Assembly (NCBI RefSeq): GCF_024171815.1
Contig: NZ_JAMTCJ010000003.1
Location: 248,001 to 312,000 of the forward strand
DNA length: 64,000 nt
From: Williamsia maris
GTDB lineage: Bacteria; Actinomycetota; Actinomycetes; Mycobacteriales; Mycobacteriaceae
Direction of reading: 5' to 3'
The translations under genes were made by a program, and so were the position numbers. Each line of letters opens with the position of its first letter. Position 1 is the stretch's first letter. Under the pieces are notes generated by a model that ran no database searches, was not told where the DNA came from, and saw only the letters and a program-made list of their open reading frames with translations. This document shows, one piece after another, positions 17,969 through 27,224 of the stretch.

Positions 17969-18487
17969 TCAGCCGACGCGCTGGTGCAACCAGGTGACCT
18001 CGGCGCCGGCGCCGCCCATGCGGAACGCTTCCAACGCCTCATCCCACGCGGTGCCGAGTGCCGCGTCGAGCCGGCCTGCGAGTCCGGCGCTGTCGGGCTG
18101 GGAGTCCATCAGGGAGCGCAGCTGCAGCTCCCCGATCACGACGTCGCCGTTCGCGCTCATCGATCCGCGCCAGAGTCCGAGACCGGGGACGTGGGAGAAC
18201 CGTTCGCCGTCGACGCCGTCACTGGCGTTCTCGGTGATCTCGAACCGCAGCGCCGACCACTCGCGCAGTGCGTTGGCGAGACGAGATCCCGTGCCGACCG
18301 GACCGGTCCAGTCGACGGTGGCGCGCTGCAGACCGGGTGCGGCGTCCTGCGCCGACCACTTCAGGTTGGCGCGGGCGTCCAGGGTCGACGACAACGCCCA
18401 CTCGACATGCGGGCACAACGCTGTGGGCGACGAGTGGATGTACACCACGCCCGTCGTCAGGTCAGCGAACTGCGAAAGAGTGCGCAT
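17969..18487 (-). CDS. DUF3145 family protein
   Basis: The 172-residue protein contains FADLTTGVVYIHSSPTALCPHVEWAL, NLKWSAQ, GPVGTGSRLANALREW and GLWRGSMSANGDVVIGE, the conserved blocks of the actinobacterial DUF3145 family. There is no signal or membrane helix. The ATG at 18487 follows GGAGGTAGAACA, a near-ideal ribosome-binding site. Function is unknown. It converges on accD6. Confidence 0.85.
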   Translation of the reverse strand: MRTLSQFADLTTGVVYIHSSPTALCPHVEWALSSTLDARANLKWSAQDAAPGLQRATVDWTGPVGTGSRLANALREWSALRFEITENASDGVDGERFSHVPGLGLWRGSMSANGDVVIGELQLRSLMDSQPDSAGLAGRLDAALGTAWDEALEAFRMGGAGAEVTWLHQRVG

Positions 18488-18618
18488 TGTTCTACCTCCG
18501 GGTCTCGACGAGGAACGTCTTCCCCAACGACCTTGCGACACCGCGGATAGCACAACTTTGATCACAAGTGTGCCTCATGTGACCCGTGTTGCGCCAGTGT
18601 CAGTTGAGATCGAGACGT

Positions 18619-19452
18619 TCAGGCCCGGTGTTCGGCCCGGATCGCGGCGACGACGGCGTCGTTGAAGTCCGACCACAACGGCTTCGCCCAGGCCCCGAAG
18701 GGCCGATCGGTCAGCACGACGCACGCCGCACGAAGATCGGGATCGACCCACAGAAAAGTCCCCGACTGGCCGAAATGCCCCACGGTCGCGGGCGAGTTCG
18801 TGGACCCGGTCCAGTGCGGCGATTTCTCCGACCGGATCTCGAATCCCAGCCCCCAGTCGTTCGGGCGATGCCTGCCGTAGCCGGGGACGAAACCGTCGAG
18901 ACCGGCGAAGTGGACCGACGTGGCGTCGGCCAATGTCTCGGCGGCGATCACCCGGGGGTTCAGCAGTTCGCCGGCGAACCGGACGAGATCGGCGACCGTC
19001 GAGCGGACGCCGTGCCCGGCGGGCCCGTCGAGGTCGGTGTCGGAGAGTCCCAACGGCTCGCACACGGCCTGGGTGAAGTAGTCGGCGAAGGCGATGTCGG
19101 TGGCCGCCGCGACGGTGTCGGCGAGGACTGCGAAGCCGGTGTTGGAGTAGATCCGTTGCTCCCCCACGCCGGCCTGGGTCTCGTCGGAGTCGAACGCGAG
19201 ACCCGAGGCGTGTGCCAGGAGGTGCTCGACGGTCGCGCCCTCCGGACCGGCCTCGGTGTCGAGCCCGACGGCCTCTTCCTCCACGGCGACGAGCACCGCA
19301 TAGGCGGTCAACAACTTGCTCACCGACGCGAGCGGGAACCGTCTGGTGAGATCGCCGTGGTCGGCGGTGATCGCGCCGTCCACCACAATGGCGGCGGCGA
19401 CGTTGTCCACCGGCCAGTCGTCGAGTTGATCGAGTACGGACACGTGGTCCAT
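18619..19452 (-). CDS. Serine hydrolase of the beta-lactamase class C / esterase family
   Basis: The 277-residue protein has the penicillin-binding fold signatures: SVSK (nucleophile Ser with Lys, about 43-46), YSN as the second motif (RIYSNTGFAVLAD) and a C-terminal GHFGQSGTFLWVD in the KTG-like position. No signal peptide is visible, so it is probably cytoplasmic and more likely an esterase or peptidase than a true beta-lactamase. It is 131 bases upstream of the DUF3145 gene on the same strand. Confidence 0.8.
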   Translation of the reverse strand: MDHVSVLDQLDDWPVDNVAAAIVVDGAITADHGDLTRRFPLASVSKLLTAYAVLVAVEEEAVGLDTEAGPEGATVEHLLAHASGLAFDSDETQAGVGEQRIYSNTGFAVLADTVAAATDIAFADYFTQAVCEPLGLSDTDLDGPAGHGVRSTVADLVRFAGELLNPRVIAAETLADATSVHFAGLDGFVPGYGRHRPNDWGLGFEIRSEKSPHWTGSTNSPATVGHFGQSGTFLWVDPDLRAACVVLTDRPFGAWAKPLWSDFNDAVVAAIRAEHRA

Positions 19453-19479
19453 TCGATCACGACCGGCCGGTGGAACGCC

Positions 19480-20643
19480 TCAGGAGCCTGCGCGGTCCTC
19501 GTCGGAGACGATCTGTCGATCCTCGTCGGTGAAGCGGATGACGCCTCGGATGTTCTTGCCGTCGAGCATGTCCTGGTAGCCCTCGTTGATCTGCTCCAGC
19601 TTGTACTGGCGCGTCACCATGTCGTCGAGGTTCAGCTTTCCCGACTTGTACAGCGACAGCAGCAACGGGATGTCGAGCTTGGGGCTCGAACCGCCGAAGA
19701 TGGTGCCCTGCAGGTTCTTCTGCAGCAGGGTCAGCATCGCGAGATTGAGCGTCACGTCGGTCTCCATCATGGAGCCCATGCCGGTCAGCACACAGGTGCC
19801 CGCCTTGGAGGTGATCCCCATCCAGAGGTCGACGTCCTTGCCGTGCACTTCACCGACGGTGACGATGACCTTCTTGGCCATCGCGCCCTCGGTGACCTCG
19901 GCGATCGACATGGCGGCCTCTTCCACGCTGGAGAAGGCGTGCGTGGCGCCGAACTTCATGGCCTGCTCGCGCTTCCACTCCACCGGGTCGATGGCGAAGA
20001 CGTAGCGGGCTCCGGAGATGACGGCGCCCTGCAGCGCCGAGATGCCCACGCCGCCGCAGCCGACGATCGCGACGTCCTCGCCGACCTGCACGTTGGCGCT
20101 GTGGGTGGCCGAGCCGAAGCCGGTGGGTACGCCGCAGCCGACGAGGCACGCGACCTCGAACGGGATGGACGGATCGATCTTCACCACCGACGTCTCGTGG
20201 ACGACCATGTAGGGCGAGAAGGTGCCGAGCAGCGTCATCGGGTAGACGTCCTCGCCGGCGGCGGTGTGCACCCGGAAGGTGTGGTCGGAGACGGCCTCAC
20301 CCTGCAGGAGCATGGCGCCGAAATCGCACAGGTTGCTCAGTCCGGAACGACACGACGGACACTTGCCACACGACGGGATGAACGACAGGACGACGTGGTC
20401 GCCGACGGCGAAGTCGGTGACACCCTCCCCGACGGCCTCGACCACACCCGCACCCTCGTGACCGCCGAGAACCGGGAACCCGGCCATCGGGATGCCGCCG
20501 GTGACCAGGTGGTGATCGGAGTGGCACATCCCGGCCGCTTCCATCCGGATCTTGACCTCGCTCGCGCGGGGGTCCCCGATCTCGATCTCCTCGATCGCCC
20601 ACGGCTCGTTGAAGTTCCTGAGCAATGCACCTTTGGTCTTCAT
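19480..20643 (-). CDS. NDMA-dependent (class III-like) zinc alcohol dehydrogenase
   Basis: The 387-residue medium-chain dehydrogenase binds catalytic zinc through GMCHSDHH, GGHEGAG and VGCGVPTG. Structural zinc is held by CGKCPSCRSGLSNLC, and NAD by VGCGGVGISALQGA. The family oxidises alcohols to aldehydes with tightly bound cofactor and is often assayed with N,N-dimethyl-4-nitrosoaniline. I chose the ATG at 20643 because AGGAG precedes it and MKTKGAL is the usual family start; another ATG lies 18 bases upstream. With the adjacent acyl-CoA synthetase, it could feed an alcohol or aldehyde into acyl-CoA metabolism. Confidence 0.9.
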   Translation of the reverse strand: MKTKGALLRNFNEPWAIEEIEIGDPRASEVKIRMEAAGMCHSDHHLVTGGIPMAGFPVLGGHEGAGVVEAVGEGVTDFAVGDHVVLSFIPSCGKCPSCRSGLSNLCDFGAMLLQGEAVSDHTFRVHTAAGEDVYPMTLLGTFSPYMVVHETSVVKIDPSIPFEVACLVGCGVPTGFGSATHSANVQVGEDVAIVGCGGVGISALQGAVISGARYVFAIDPVEWKREQAMKFGATHAFSSVEEAAMSIAEVTEGAMAKKVIVTVGEVHGKDVDLWMGITSKAGTCVLTGMGSMMETDVTLNLAMLTLLQKNLQGTIFGGSSPKLDIPLLLSLYKSGKLNLDDMVTRQYKLEQINEGYQDMLDGKNIRGVIRFTDEDRQIVSDEDRAGS

Positions 20644-20733
20644 CTGACTCCTACTCATCACCTACGTCGGCCCGCGGCCGGACAACACCTTGTCCGTGAC
20701 ACTAGTCACTGCGGGCCAAAAATGAAACGTGTT

Positions 20734-22365
20734 CTAGTCGGTGTCCCGATGCAGTCCCGCGTCGCGGCTGCCGTGGGCTGTACGCAGCACCGGTTTGACC
20801 ACTTTGCCGCCCGCGTTGCGCGGCAACACATCGACCACGACGACGTCGGCGGGATGTTTGAACCGCGCGAGACGGTCGTTCAGGAACCCGCTCAGGTCCG
20901 CCGCGTCCGGGGCCACGGCGTCGGGCCGCAGGACCACCACGGCGACCGGGACCTCGCCCCACTTCTCGTGTGCCCGGCCGATCACGGCGACATCGGCGAC
21001 GGCCGGATGGGCGAAGATCTCGTTCTCCACCTCAGCGCAGAAGATGTTCTCGCCGCCGGAGATGATCATGTCCTTCTTGCGGTCGACGACGTAGACGAAC
21101 CCCTCGTCGTCGACGCGCACGAGGTCGCCGGAGTGGAACCATCCGCCGGCGAACGCCTCGGCCGTCCCCTGGGGGTTCTGCCAGTAACCGGCCATCATGC
21201 CGGGGCCGCGGTAGACGATCTCACCGATGCCTCCGGGTGCCACGTCGTTCATCGCGTCGTCGACCACACGCGCCTCGACCGACTCGACGACCCGGCCCAC
21301 GGACCCGATCTTGCGCAGGGCGTCGGCGCCCTCGAGCAGGCAGGTCACCGGCGACATCTCGGTCTGTCCGAACAGTGCGACGATCATCGCCTCCGGGAAC
21401 GCCTCGGCCATGGCCCGCAGCACGGTGTCCGACGCGGGCGCGGCACCCCAGCTGGCAACGCGCAGACTCACCGAACGCGGGCGGTCGCGTTGGGCGGCGC
21501 AGACCGCCTGCCACTGGGCCGGGACGAGGAAGACCGAGGTGCTGCGTTCACGCTCGAGGGTGTCGAGCAGGTCATCGGGCGAGAACGCACCGAGCGGGTG
21601 GATGACCGACACCGACCCGACGTAGATGGCCGGGGCGACCCCGACGATGCCCGCGATGTGGAACATCGGCGCCACGCACGAACTGCGGTCGGTGCTCCTG
21701 GTGTTCATCGCGCGCATACCGGTCACGGTCTGCGACAGCAGGTTGCCGTGCGAGAGCATCGCGCCCTTGGGCCTTCCGGTGGTACCCGAGGTGTACATCA
21801 GGAGCGCGACGGTGTCCTCGGGGATGTCGATCACCGGGAGGTCGGAGGGGTCCTCGGCGAGGAGGTTTGTGTAGGCGAGGTGGTCGGCCCCGACCGGTGT
21901 CGCCGCCGCATCGGTCCCGACCTCGACGACGTGGAGGACGGTGTCCGACGATGCTCGCACCGCCGCCGAGGTGGTGGCCAGCGCGGTCTCGGTGACGATC
22001 GCGCAGGCACCGCAGTCGTCGGCGAGGAACCCGACCTCGGCGGGGCTCATGCGGAAGTTGACCGGCACCGCGATCACACCGATCAGGTTCGCCGCCAGCA
22101 CGACCTCCACGTACTCGGAGCGGTTGAGCATGAGGATCAACACGCGGTCGCCGAACCGGATGCCCCGGCGGTGCAACGCCGCGGCGAGAGCCGTCGTCCG
22201 TCGGTCCAGATCGCGCCAGGAGGTCTCGACGCCGGCGAAGGACAGCGCGGTCGACCCCGGGATCATCCGGGCGTGCCGTCGGACGCGGTTGTTCCAGTGA
22301 TTGCGACGGGAGCGTAGCGGTTCGGTGATCTCGCCGCCCGCGGGTTCGGAGCCGGTCGTCGTCAT
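20734..22365 (-). CDS. Acyl-CoA synthetase / AMP-dependent fatty acid ligase (FadD-type)
   Basis: The 543-residue adenylate-forming enzyme has MYTSGTTGRPKGAM (AMP-binding loop), FGQTEMSP (adenine), GWFHSGDL (ribose) and a C-terminal PRNAGGKVVK with the catalytic Lys. It activates a carboxylic acid with ATP and CoA. The chain-length or aromatic preference cannot be read from the sequence. It is transcribed toward the alcohol dehydrogenase with a 90-base gap, so the two may form one operon. The ATG at 22365 starts the conserved region; a 178-bp gap separates it from the divergent zinc-ribbon gene. Confidence 0.9.
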   Translation of the reverse strand: MTTTGSEPAGGEITEPLRSRRNHWNNRVRRHARMIPGSTALSFAGVETSWRDLDRRTTALAAALHRRGIRFGDRVLILMLNRSEYVEVVLAANLIGVIAVPVNFRMSPAEVGFLADDCGACAIVTETALATTSAAVRASSDTVLHVVEVGTDAAATPVGADHLAYTNLLAEDPSDLPVIDIPEDTVALLMYTSGTTGRPKGAMLSHGNLLSQTVTGMRAMNTRSTDRSSCVAPMFHIAGIVGVAPAIYVGSVSVIHPLGAFSPDDLLDTLERERSTSVFLVPAQWQAVCAAQRDRPRSVSLRVASWGAAPASDTVLRAMAEAFPEAMIVALFGQTEMSPVTCLLEGADALRKIGSVGRVVESVEARVVDDAMNDVAPGGIGEIVYRGPGMMAGYWQNPQGTAEAFAGGWFHSGDLVRVDDEGFVYVVDRKKDMIISGGENIFCAEVENEIFAHPAVADVAVIGRAHEKWGEVPVAVVVLRPDAVAPDAADLSGFLNDRLARFKHPADVVVVDVLPRNAGGKVVKPVLRTAHGSRDAGLHRDTD

Positions 22366-22543
22366 GGGCCTCCCGTCGTCGCGGGCCGTCGGGGGGCCGA
22401 CGCCGCAGATCGATGATGCCGCAACCGATCTGCCCGCGGGCCCCGTTGATCGAACTGCTCGTGGCGGACCACCGCCCGTCGACGACACCGGTCCGTCGGC
22501 TACCGTTGACCTACTCGTCGCGGGCCGAGTTCGAGGTGGATCG

Positions 22544-22714
22544 ATGGCCCCGTTGGTCGAGCGTTTCCCGTCCCGATGTCCGCATGGGCACCGTCTGGGC
22601 ATCCGCCGGATGCTGGTCGGTTGGGACAATCAATGCGATCCTCCGCAGCGCATCTGGGTGTGTCTGCGGTGCAACACGGTGATGCACCGCCACGACTATT
22701 CGTGGCCGGAATGA
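22544..22714 (+). CDS. Small zinc-ribbon-like protein
   Basis: The 56-residue protein starts MAPLVERFPSRCPHGH and contains WDNQCDPP and a CLRC knuckle, giving C-x-H/C...C-x2-C spacing that could bind one zinc. The C-terminus is VMHRHDYSWPE. AGGTGG eight bases upstream supports the ATG at 22544; the longer upstream frame is intergenic. Function is unknown. It is divergent from the acyl-CoA synthetase. Confidence 0.6.
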   Translation: MAPLVERFPSRCPHGHRLGIRRMLVGWDNQCDPPQRIWVCLRCNTVMHRHDYSWPE

Positions 22715-22857
22715 GTCGGCGGTCACATTCCGCGACAACGTCGATCCGATTCAGATCGACAATGCAGAGATCGACATCTCGAATTCGCAATCCATCAGGC
22801 AATGTAGGGGTTCCACTCGACTGCCGAACAAGCATCGGACAAGGCATAGTTGAACGC

Positions 22858-24105
22858 GTGTACACCGATCCCGACGCACCGCGAGGCGACATCGACTCGC
22901 CCGGAGCTGTCCCATCGGTGTCCGCGGACGTGTCCCGCACCAGATGGACCGACACCCCGCCGCGCGGCGACGCGGTGATGTCGGACCGATCGGTGACACC
23001 GAACGTCCGCCTCGGCCGCCGGACGCAGAAACTGGTCAGGCATTTCGACGCGCGGTCTGCGGCGGTCCTCCTCAGCACCAGCGGCGCACTCCCGCTGCCG
23101 CTGCTCGCGTTCATCTCGCCGAACATCATCCGCGACGGCGGCTGGCCTTTCCTGGGCGCGATCTGGGTGTTCACCCTGATCGTCTTCTCGACGACGGCGA
23201 TCGTCGGGCGGATCAGCGACCGACTTTTCGCGGTGTTCGGGATGATCGGGATGTTCGGCATCGCGGGGTCGGCGTACCTCGTCACCGAGCCCGCCGCCGC
23301 GGGTGTGATCATCACGCTGCTCGCGGCCATCCCGGCGATATCCGCCATGTCCTCGACCCCACGCATGGTCGCCCTGTTCTCCCTCGTCGCCGTCCTCCTG
23401 GCGCTCGGACTCGCCTTCGTCGACCCGTCGTCGGTGGCCGGGGTCCTGGTCAAATGCGGTGCCGGAGTCGCCAATGTGATGGTCCCGGTGTTCATCGTGG
23501 CGGCGCTGCGCGGATCGCTCGAGGTCACCATGGCGCGCTATGCCGTGCTCGGCGACACCGACCCGTTGACGGGTCTGCTCAACCGCCGGGGTTTCCTCAC
23601 CCGCAGCAGCGAGTTGCTCGCCGATGTCGCCGCGTCCGGCGATCAGATCGGGTTCCTGCTGATCGACGTCGACCACTTCAAGGCGGTCAACGACCGCCTC
23701 GGCCACGCCGTCGGTGACTCGGTACTCGTCGACACCGTCGTCGCGATCAACCGGGCGGCTCCGGTGCCCTCACTGATCGGCCGGTTCGGGGGCGAGGAGT
23801 TCGTCCTCATCTGTCCCACGACCGGTCAGGCCGCGCTCGCAGCGACCGCCGAGCGGATCCGGTTGGCCGTGTCGTCGATGTCGACGGTCACGGTCAGCAT
23901 CGGGGCGGTGACGGCACCGCTGTCCGGCGCGGGCACGGGGCCGCCCAACATCTCCCAGGTCATCGACCACCTGACGCACCTCGCGGATCGCTGGGTCTAC
24001 GTCGCCAAGAGCGCCGGGCGCGACCGTGTCGTCTGTCTGTCCTCGTCGCCCATCCACTTCGTCGCCGGCGACCCGTCCTCGTCGCCGGGTCCAGCCGGAC
24101 GGTGA
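22858..24105 (+). CDS. Membrane-anchored diguanylate cyclase (GGDEF)
   Basis: This protein of up to 415 residues has about six N-terminal membrane helices (from AAVLLSTSGALPLPLLAF to VMVPVFIVAAL) and then a GGDEF domain. TDPLTGLLNRRGF, IDVDHFKAVND and the active-site RFGGEEF (codons near 23782-23802) are intact, so it should make cyclic di-GMP from GTP. The inhibitory RxxD site before GGEEF is absent (PSLI). No EAL domain follows. Codon bias suggests translation from the GTG at 22858; the ATG at 22978 is the alternative. Confidence 0.85.
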   Translation: MYTDPDAPRGDIDSPGAVPSVSADVSRTRWTDTPPRGDAVMSDRSVTPNVRLGRRTQKLVRHFDARSAAVLLSTSGALPLPLLAFISPNIIRDGGWPFLGAIWVFTLIVFSTTAIVGRISDRLFAVFGMIGMFGIAGSAYLVTEPAAAGVIITLLAAIPAISAMSSTPRMVALFSLVAVLLALGLAFVDPSSVAGVLVKCGAGVANVMVPVFIVAALRGSLEVTMARYAVLGDTDPLTGLLNRRGFLTRSSELLADVAASGDQIGFLLIDVDHFKAVNDRLGHAVGDSVLVDTVVAINRAAPVPSLIGRFGGEEFVLICPTTGQAALAATAERIRLAVSSMSTVTVSIGAVTAPLSGAGTGPPNISQVIDHLTHLADRWVYVAKSAGRDRVVCLSSSPIHFVAGDPSSSPGPAGR

Positions 24106-24116
24106 CCGACGCGGAC

Positions 24117-24866
24117 TCAGGCGACCGACCGGTCCCCCAACTCGCCACCGAGACCGTTCCAGACGTAGGCCTCCTCGCGGATCTGCTGCCAGACCGCGGG
24201 CTCGGCGAGTCGTTCCATCGTCTCGCGGTCCCACCACATCAGGCTCGTGCGGTAGCGCTCGTCGGGATAGGCGGACGCGGGAACCCGCTTGTCCACCCGC
24301 CCACCCGAACTCGACCAGCGCCGCAGGACGTGCTCGGCGGCGGTGGCCATGATGAACCGCGCGCCGGTCATCGTCATCGTGGGCACCGCGACGCGGGCGA
24401 GCAGCGCCGAGACCGCCGAGGGATCGTCGGCTGTCGGGTCGACCCACGCCGTCTTCATCTCCACCACGCCGTACCCCAACCTCGAGTTCACCGCGGCGAT
24501 GAGCTCGTCGCGACCGTCGTTGCCGTCCCATTCGACGAGGGCGTGGCTGTCGCGCACGTCGAGGTACGGGCCCTGCGCACGGTGCCCACCCCGGATCACC
24601 CCCGATCGGTCCACCGCCGCGTAGAACAGCGTCGTGCTGTCACCGTCGACGACCGCGTCGTAGTCGAGCGCGGCACTCACCCCGTGCGCCGCGTAGAGGC
24701 TCTGCGCGCCGTCGAGGTACTGCATCCAGAGATCTGGCGCGCTGCGCGGCGTACCGAGAACGAGGTCACATCCGCTCGCGGGGTCATATACCGACACCGG
24801 TTCGGACATGGTCGAGGAAGCCGATCCGAATTGATTGATCGCGAATTCCAGATTTGTTACAGACAT
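24117..24866 (-). CDS. Uncharacterised protein, possibly a FeeM/GNAT-like acyltransferase
   Basis: The 249-residue soluble protein has FYAAVDRSGVIRGGHRAQGPYLD (about 79-101), which resembles the strand-turn of N-acyl-amino-acid synthase or autoinducer-synthase-like acetyltransferases. A conserved-looking stretch VPTMTMTGARFIMATAAEHVLRRW follows. I cannot place it in a family with certainty. It is convergent with the diguanylate cyclase (11-base gap) and divergent from the E1/nitroreductase fusion across 207 AT-rich bases, so the last two may be co-regulated. A GNAT-type fold search would decide. Confidence 0.5.
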   Translation of the reverse strand: MSVTNLEFAINQFGSASSTMSEPVSVYDPASGCDLVLGTPRSAPDLWMQYLDGAQSLYAAHGVSAALDYDAVVDGDSTTLFYAAVDRSGVIRGGHRAQGPYLDVRDSHALVEWDGNDGRDELIAAVNSRLGYGVVEMKTAWVDPTADDPSAVSALLARVAVPTMTMTGARFIMATAAEHVLRRWSSSGGRVDKRVPASAYPDERYRTSLMWWDRETMERLAEPAVWQQIREEAYVWNGLGGELGDRSVA

Positions 24867-25073
24867 AGTTCAGTTCCTTCTTTTGCGCAGGTCGATTGAT
24901 GTCGACGACCAGAACAATGGTCCCCACCCCGAGATCTGATCGAGTCAATTGTGACGGTTCCGACCAAAAATGAAAGAAATACGTGCTGTGACGATGCCGA
25001 AAAAGACGACGCATCGCACCATAAACGAAGTTACGCGCATTGTTGCTGATCGTTCACCGCGAAGGGGCAGAAG

Positions 25074-27218
25074 ATGACGGATACACAGAATGCGACGACG
25101 GAGCGTGCAGGATCTGATGACGCGGTCGTCGAGATCCTCGACGAGAGCAACGCCGCCGACCGCGCCCGACTCGTATCGATCGAGAAGGACCAGTCCGTCC
25201 GGCGCCTCGACACCCTCCGCGAACAACAGATCTCACTGGCCGCGGTGATCCCGCCGCCCGACGATGCGCTGCTGACGGAGTCGCCGCGGTGGGTGTATTA
25301 CCCGTGGCGGTCGAGCCTGGTCCGCATGCTCGGTCCGGACGGATTCCGCCGCCTGCGTCTCGATCGGAACCGCAACAAGATCACCGCGGCCGAACAGGAT
25401 CGCCTGACGGGCGTGACCGTCGGCGTGCTGGGTCTCAGCGTCGGGCACGCGGTCGCCCACACCCTTGCCGTCGAGGGTCTCGCGGGCACGATCCGGCTGA
25501 TGGACTTCGACACCATCGACCTGTCGAACCTGAATCGGGTGCCCGGGTCGGTGTTCGACCTGGGGGTCAACAAAGCGGTGGTGGCCGCGCGCCGGATCGC
25601 CGAACTCGATCCGTATCTCCGGGTAGAGATCGCGCCCGGCGGTCTCGACGAGGACACCGTCGCCGATTTCCTCGACGGTCTCGACATCGTGCTCGAGGAA
25701 TGCGACTCCTTCGACGCGAAGGTGATCGTCCGCGATCATGCACGCGCGCGCGGGATCCCGGTGATCATGGAGACCAGCGACGGCGGGGTGCTCGACGTCG
25801 AGCGTTTCGACCTCGACGGCGAACGACCGCTGTTTCACGGTCTTCTCGGTGAGATCGACGCCGCGGCCCTGTCCGGGTTGACCACGGCGCAGAAGGTTCC
25901 GTTGGGGATCACCCTGCTCGACGCCGCACGGGTGACCGCGCGCATGGCCGCGTCGGCGGTGGAGCTGGGACGGACGATCTCGACCTGGCCGCAACTCGGC
26001 GGCGACGTCGCGCTCGGCGGGGCCACGTGCGCGGCGGCGGTCCGGCGCCTGGCCCTGGGGTACCCGTTGCCCTCGGGCCGGATCCGTGTCGACCTCGACG
26101 CCGAACTCGGCTCGCTCGTCGACCCGCTCACCGCGACTCCCCCGCCACCCAGGTCGGCAACGGCGCCCGACGACGTCGCGGTGACGTTCGGTTCGCTGCC
26201 CGACCGCGAGGCGGTCGTCTACGCCGGGATGCGGGCTCCCTCGGCGGGCAACGCCCAACCGTGGGCGGTGTCGCTGGACGACACCGGGGTGACGGTGACC
26301 CTGCGCGACGGCGCTCAGCGCGGCGACATCGACCGCCGCGCGAGTGCGGTCGCGCTCGGCGCCATGGCCTTCAACATCGATGTCGCGGCAGCCGCCCGGT
26401 CCGTGGCGGGGCATCTCGCGGTGACCGGATCGGGTTCGGACCTCGCCCTGCGCTACTCCTTCGGCGACGGGGCCGATCCACAACGCGCGGACCTCCTCGA
26501 CGCGATGCTGCGCCGCGCCACCGACCGTCGGCCCGGCGACGGGAGCCCGTTGTCCGACGACGAGGTCGACGCACTGGACACCGCGACTCGTGTCTCGGGC
26601 GGGTTCGCACGGATCGTGACCGACCGCGCCGCGCTCGTCCGGTGCGGCGGTGTGCTCGCCGCCTCCGACCGCATCCGCCGGCTGACGCCCGCCCTGCACG
26701 CCGAGATGGTCGCCGAGGTCCGGTGGCCGGACTCCGACGCCGACCCGAGGACCGGTCTGACCCTCGACACCCTCGGCGTCGGGCGCGGCGGGCTCGGCAT
26801 GCTCGCGGTCACGCGGCGCTCCGATGTGATGGCGTTGCTCGCCGAGTGGGATGCCGGTTCGGCGCTGGGCGCGCCGACACAGGGGCTCGTCGCGTCGGGA
26901 TCGGCGATCGTCGCGATCTGCCAGGACGGCGACACGTCAGCCGATCACGTTCGCGGCGGCACCGCCGCGCAGGCGATGTGGGTCCGCGCGTGCGAGCTGG
27001 GACTGTCGATCTGCCCGGTGACACCGGTGTCGCTTCACGCCCGCGACGACACCGACCGCGAGGCCCTGTCGCCGGGGCGAGCGGATGAGCTGTCCCGCCT
27101 CGACGCGGAGCTACGAGCGCTGTTCGGCGTGGACGACGGCCGGTCGATCGCCATGGTGGTCCGCGTCTTCCGGGCCGACGGTGCCCCGCCGGTCAGTCTG
27201 CGACGAGCGCAGAGCTGA
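25074..27218 (+). CDS. E1-like (ThiF/MoeB) adenylyltransferase-nitroreductase fusion, MoeY-like
   Basis: The 714-residue protein joins an N-terminal ThiF/MoeB domain (about 95-330) to a C-terminal nitroreductase-like domain (about 365-700). The ThiF part has a glycine-rich nucleotide turn VGVLGLSVGHAVA and MDFDTIDLSNLNR, the E1 ATP-binding signature. I see no CxxC zinc pairs or clear E1 catalytic cysteine. The nitroreductase half has RAPSAGNAQPWAV, the FMN-site motif. Length and architecture match M. tuberculosis Rv1355c (MoeY). GAAGGGGCAGAAG precedes the ATG. Substrate and reaction are unknown. Confidence 0.8.
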   Translation: MTDTQNATTERAGSDDAVVEILDESNAADRARLVSIEKDQSVRRLDTLREQQISLAAVIPPPDDALLTESPRWVYYPWRSSLVRMLGPDGFRRLRLDRNRNKITAAEQDRLTGVTVGVLGLSVGHAVAHTLAVEGLAGTIRLMDFDTIDLSNLNRVPGSVFDLGVNKAVVAARRIAELDPYLRVEIAPGGLDEDTVADFLDGLDIVLEECDSFDAKVIVRDHARARGIPVIMETSDGGVLDVERFDLDGERPLFHGLLGEIDAAALSGLTTAQKVPLGITLLDAARVTARMAASAVELGRTISTWPQLGGDVALGGATCAAAVRRLALGYPLPSGRIRVDLDAELGSLVDPLTATPPPPRSATAPDDVAVTFGSLPDREAVVYAGMRAPSAGNAQPWAVSLDDTGVTVTLRDGAQRGDIDRRASAVALGAMAFNIDVAAAARSVAGHLAVTGSGSDLALRYSFGDGADPQRADLLDAMLRRATDRRPGDGSPLSDDEVDALDTATRVSGGFARIVTDRAALVRCGGVLAASDRIRRLTPALHAEMVAEVRWPDSDADPRTGLTLDTLGVGRGGLGMLAVTRRSDVMALLAEWDAGSALGAPTQGLVASGSAIVAICQDGDTSADHVRGGTAAQAMWVRACELGLSICPVTPVSLHARDDTDREALSPGRADELSRLDAELRALFGVDDGRSIAMVVRVFRADGAPPVSLRRAQS

Positions 27219-27224
27219 GCTCGA

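Noticed and set aside
17800-18042. An 80-codon minus-strand frame reading the 21-bp repeat as a seven-residue repeat protein
   Set aside because: It lies in a different frame from DUF3145, crosses the terminator and has no ribosome-binding site.
18586-22317. A 1243-codon open frame on the plus strand
   Set aside because: It is antisense to the serine hydrolase, alcohol dehydrogenase and acyl-CoA synthetase genes, which all have motifs and ribosome-binding sites. Its product is Arg/His/Gly/Asp-rich low complexity, as expected from mirror-strand codon bias.
25074-27218. Idea that the E1-like fusion belongs to a ubiquitin-like antiphage (Bil/CBASS-type) system
   Set aside because: No ubiquitin-like, E2, deubiquitinase or cyclic-nucleotide effector gene is adjacent, and the nitroreductase fusion fits MoeY-like metabolism better.
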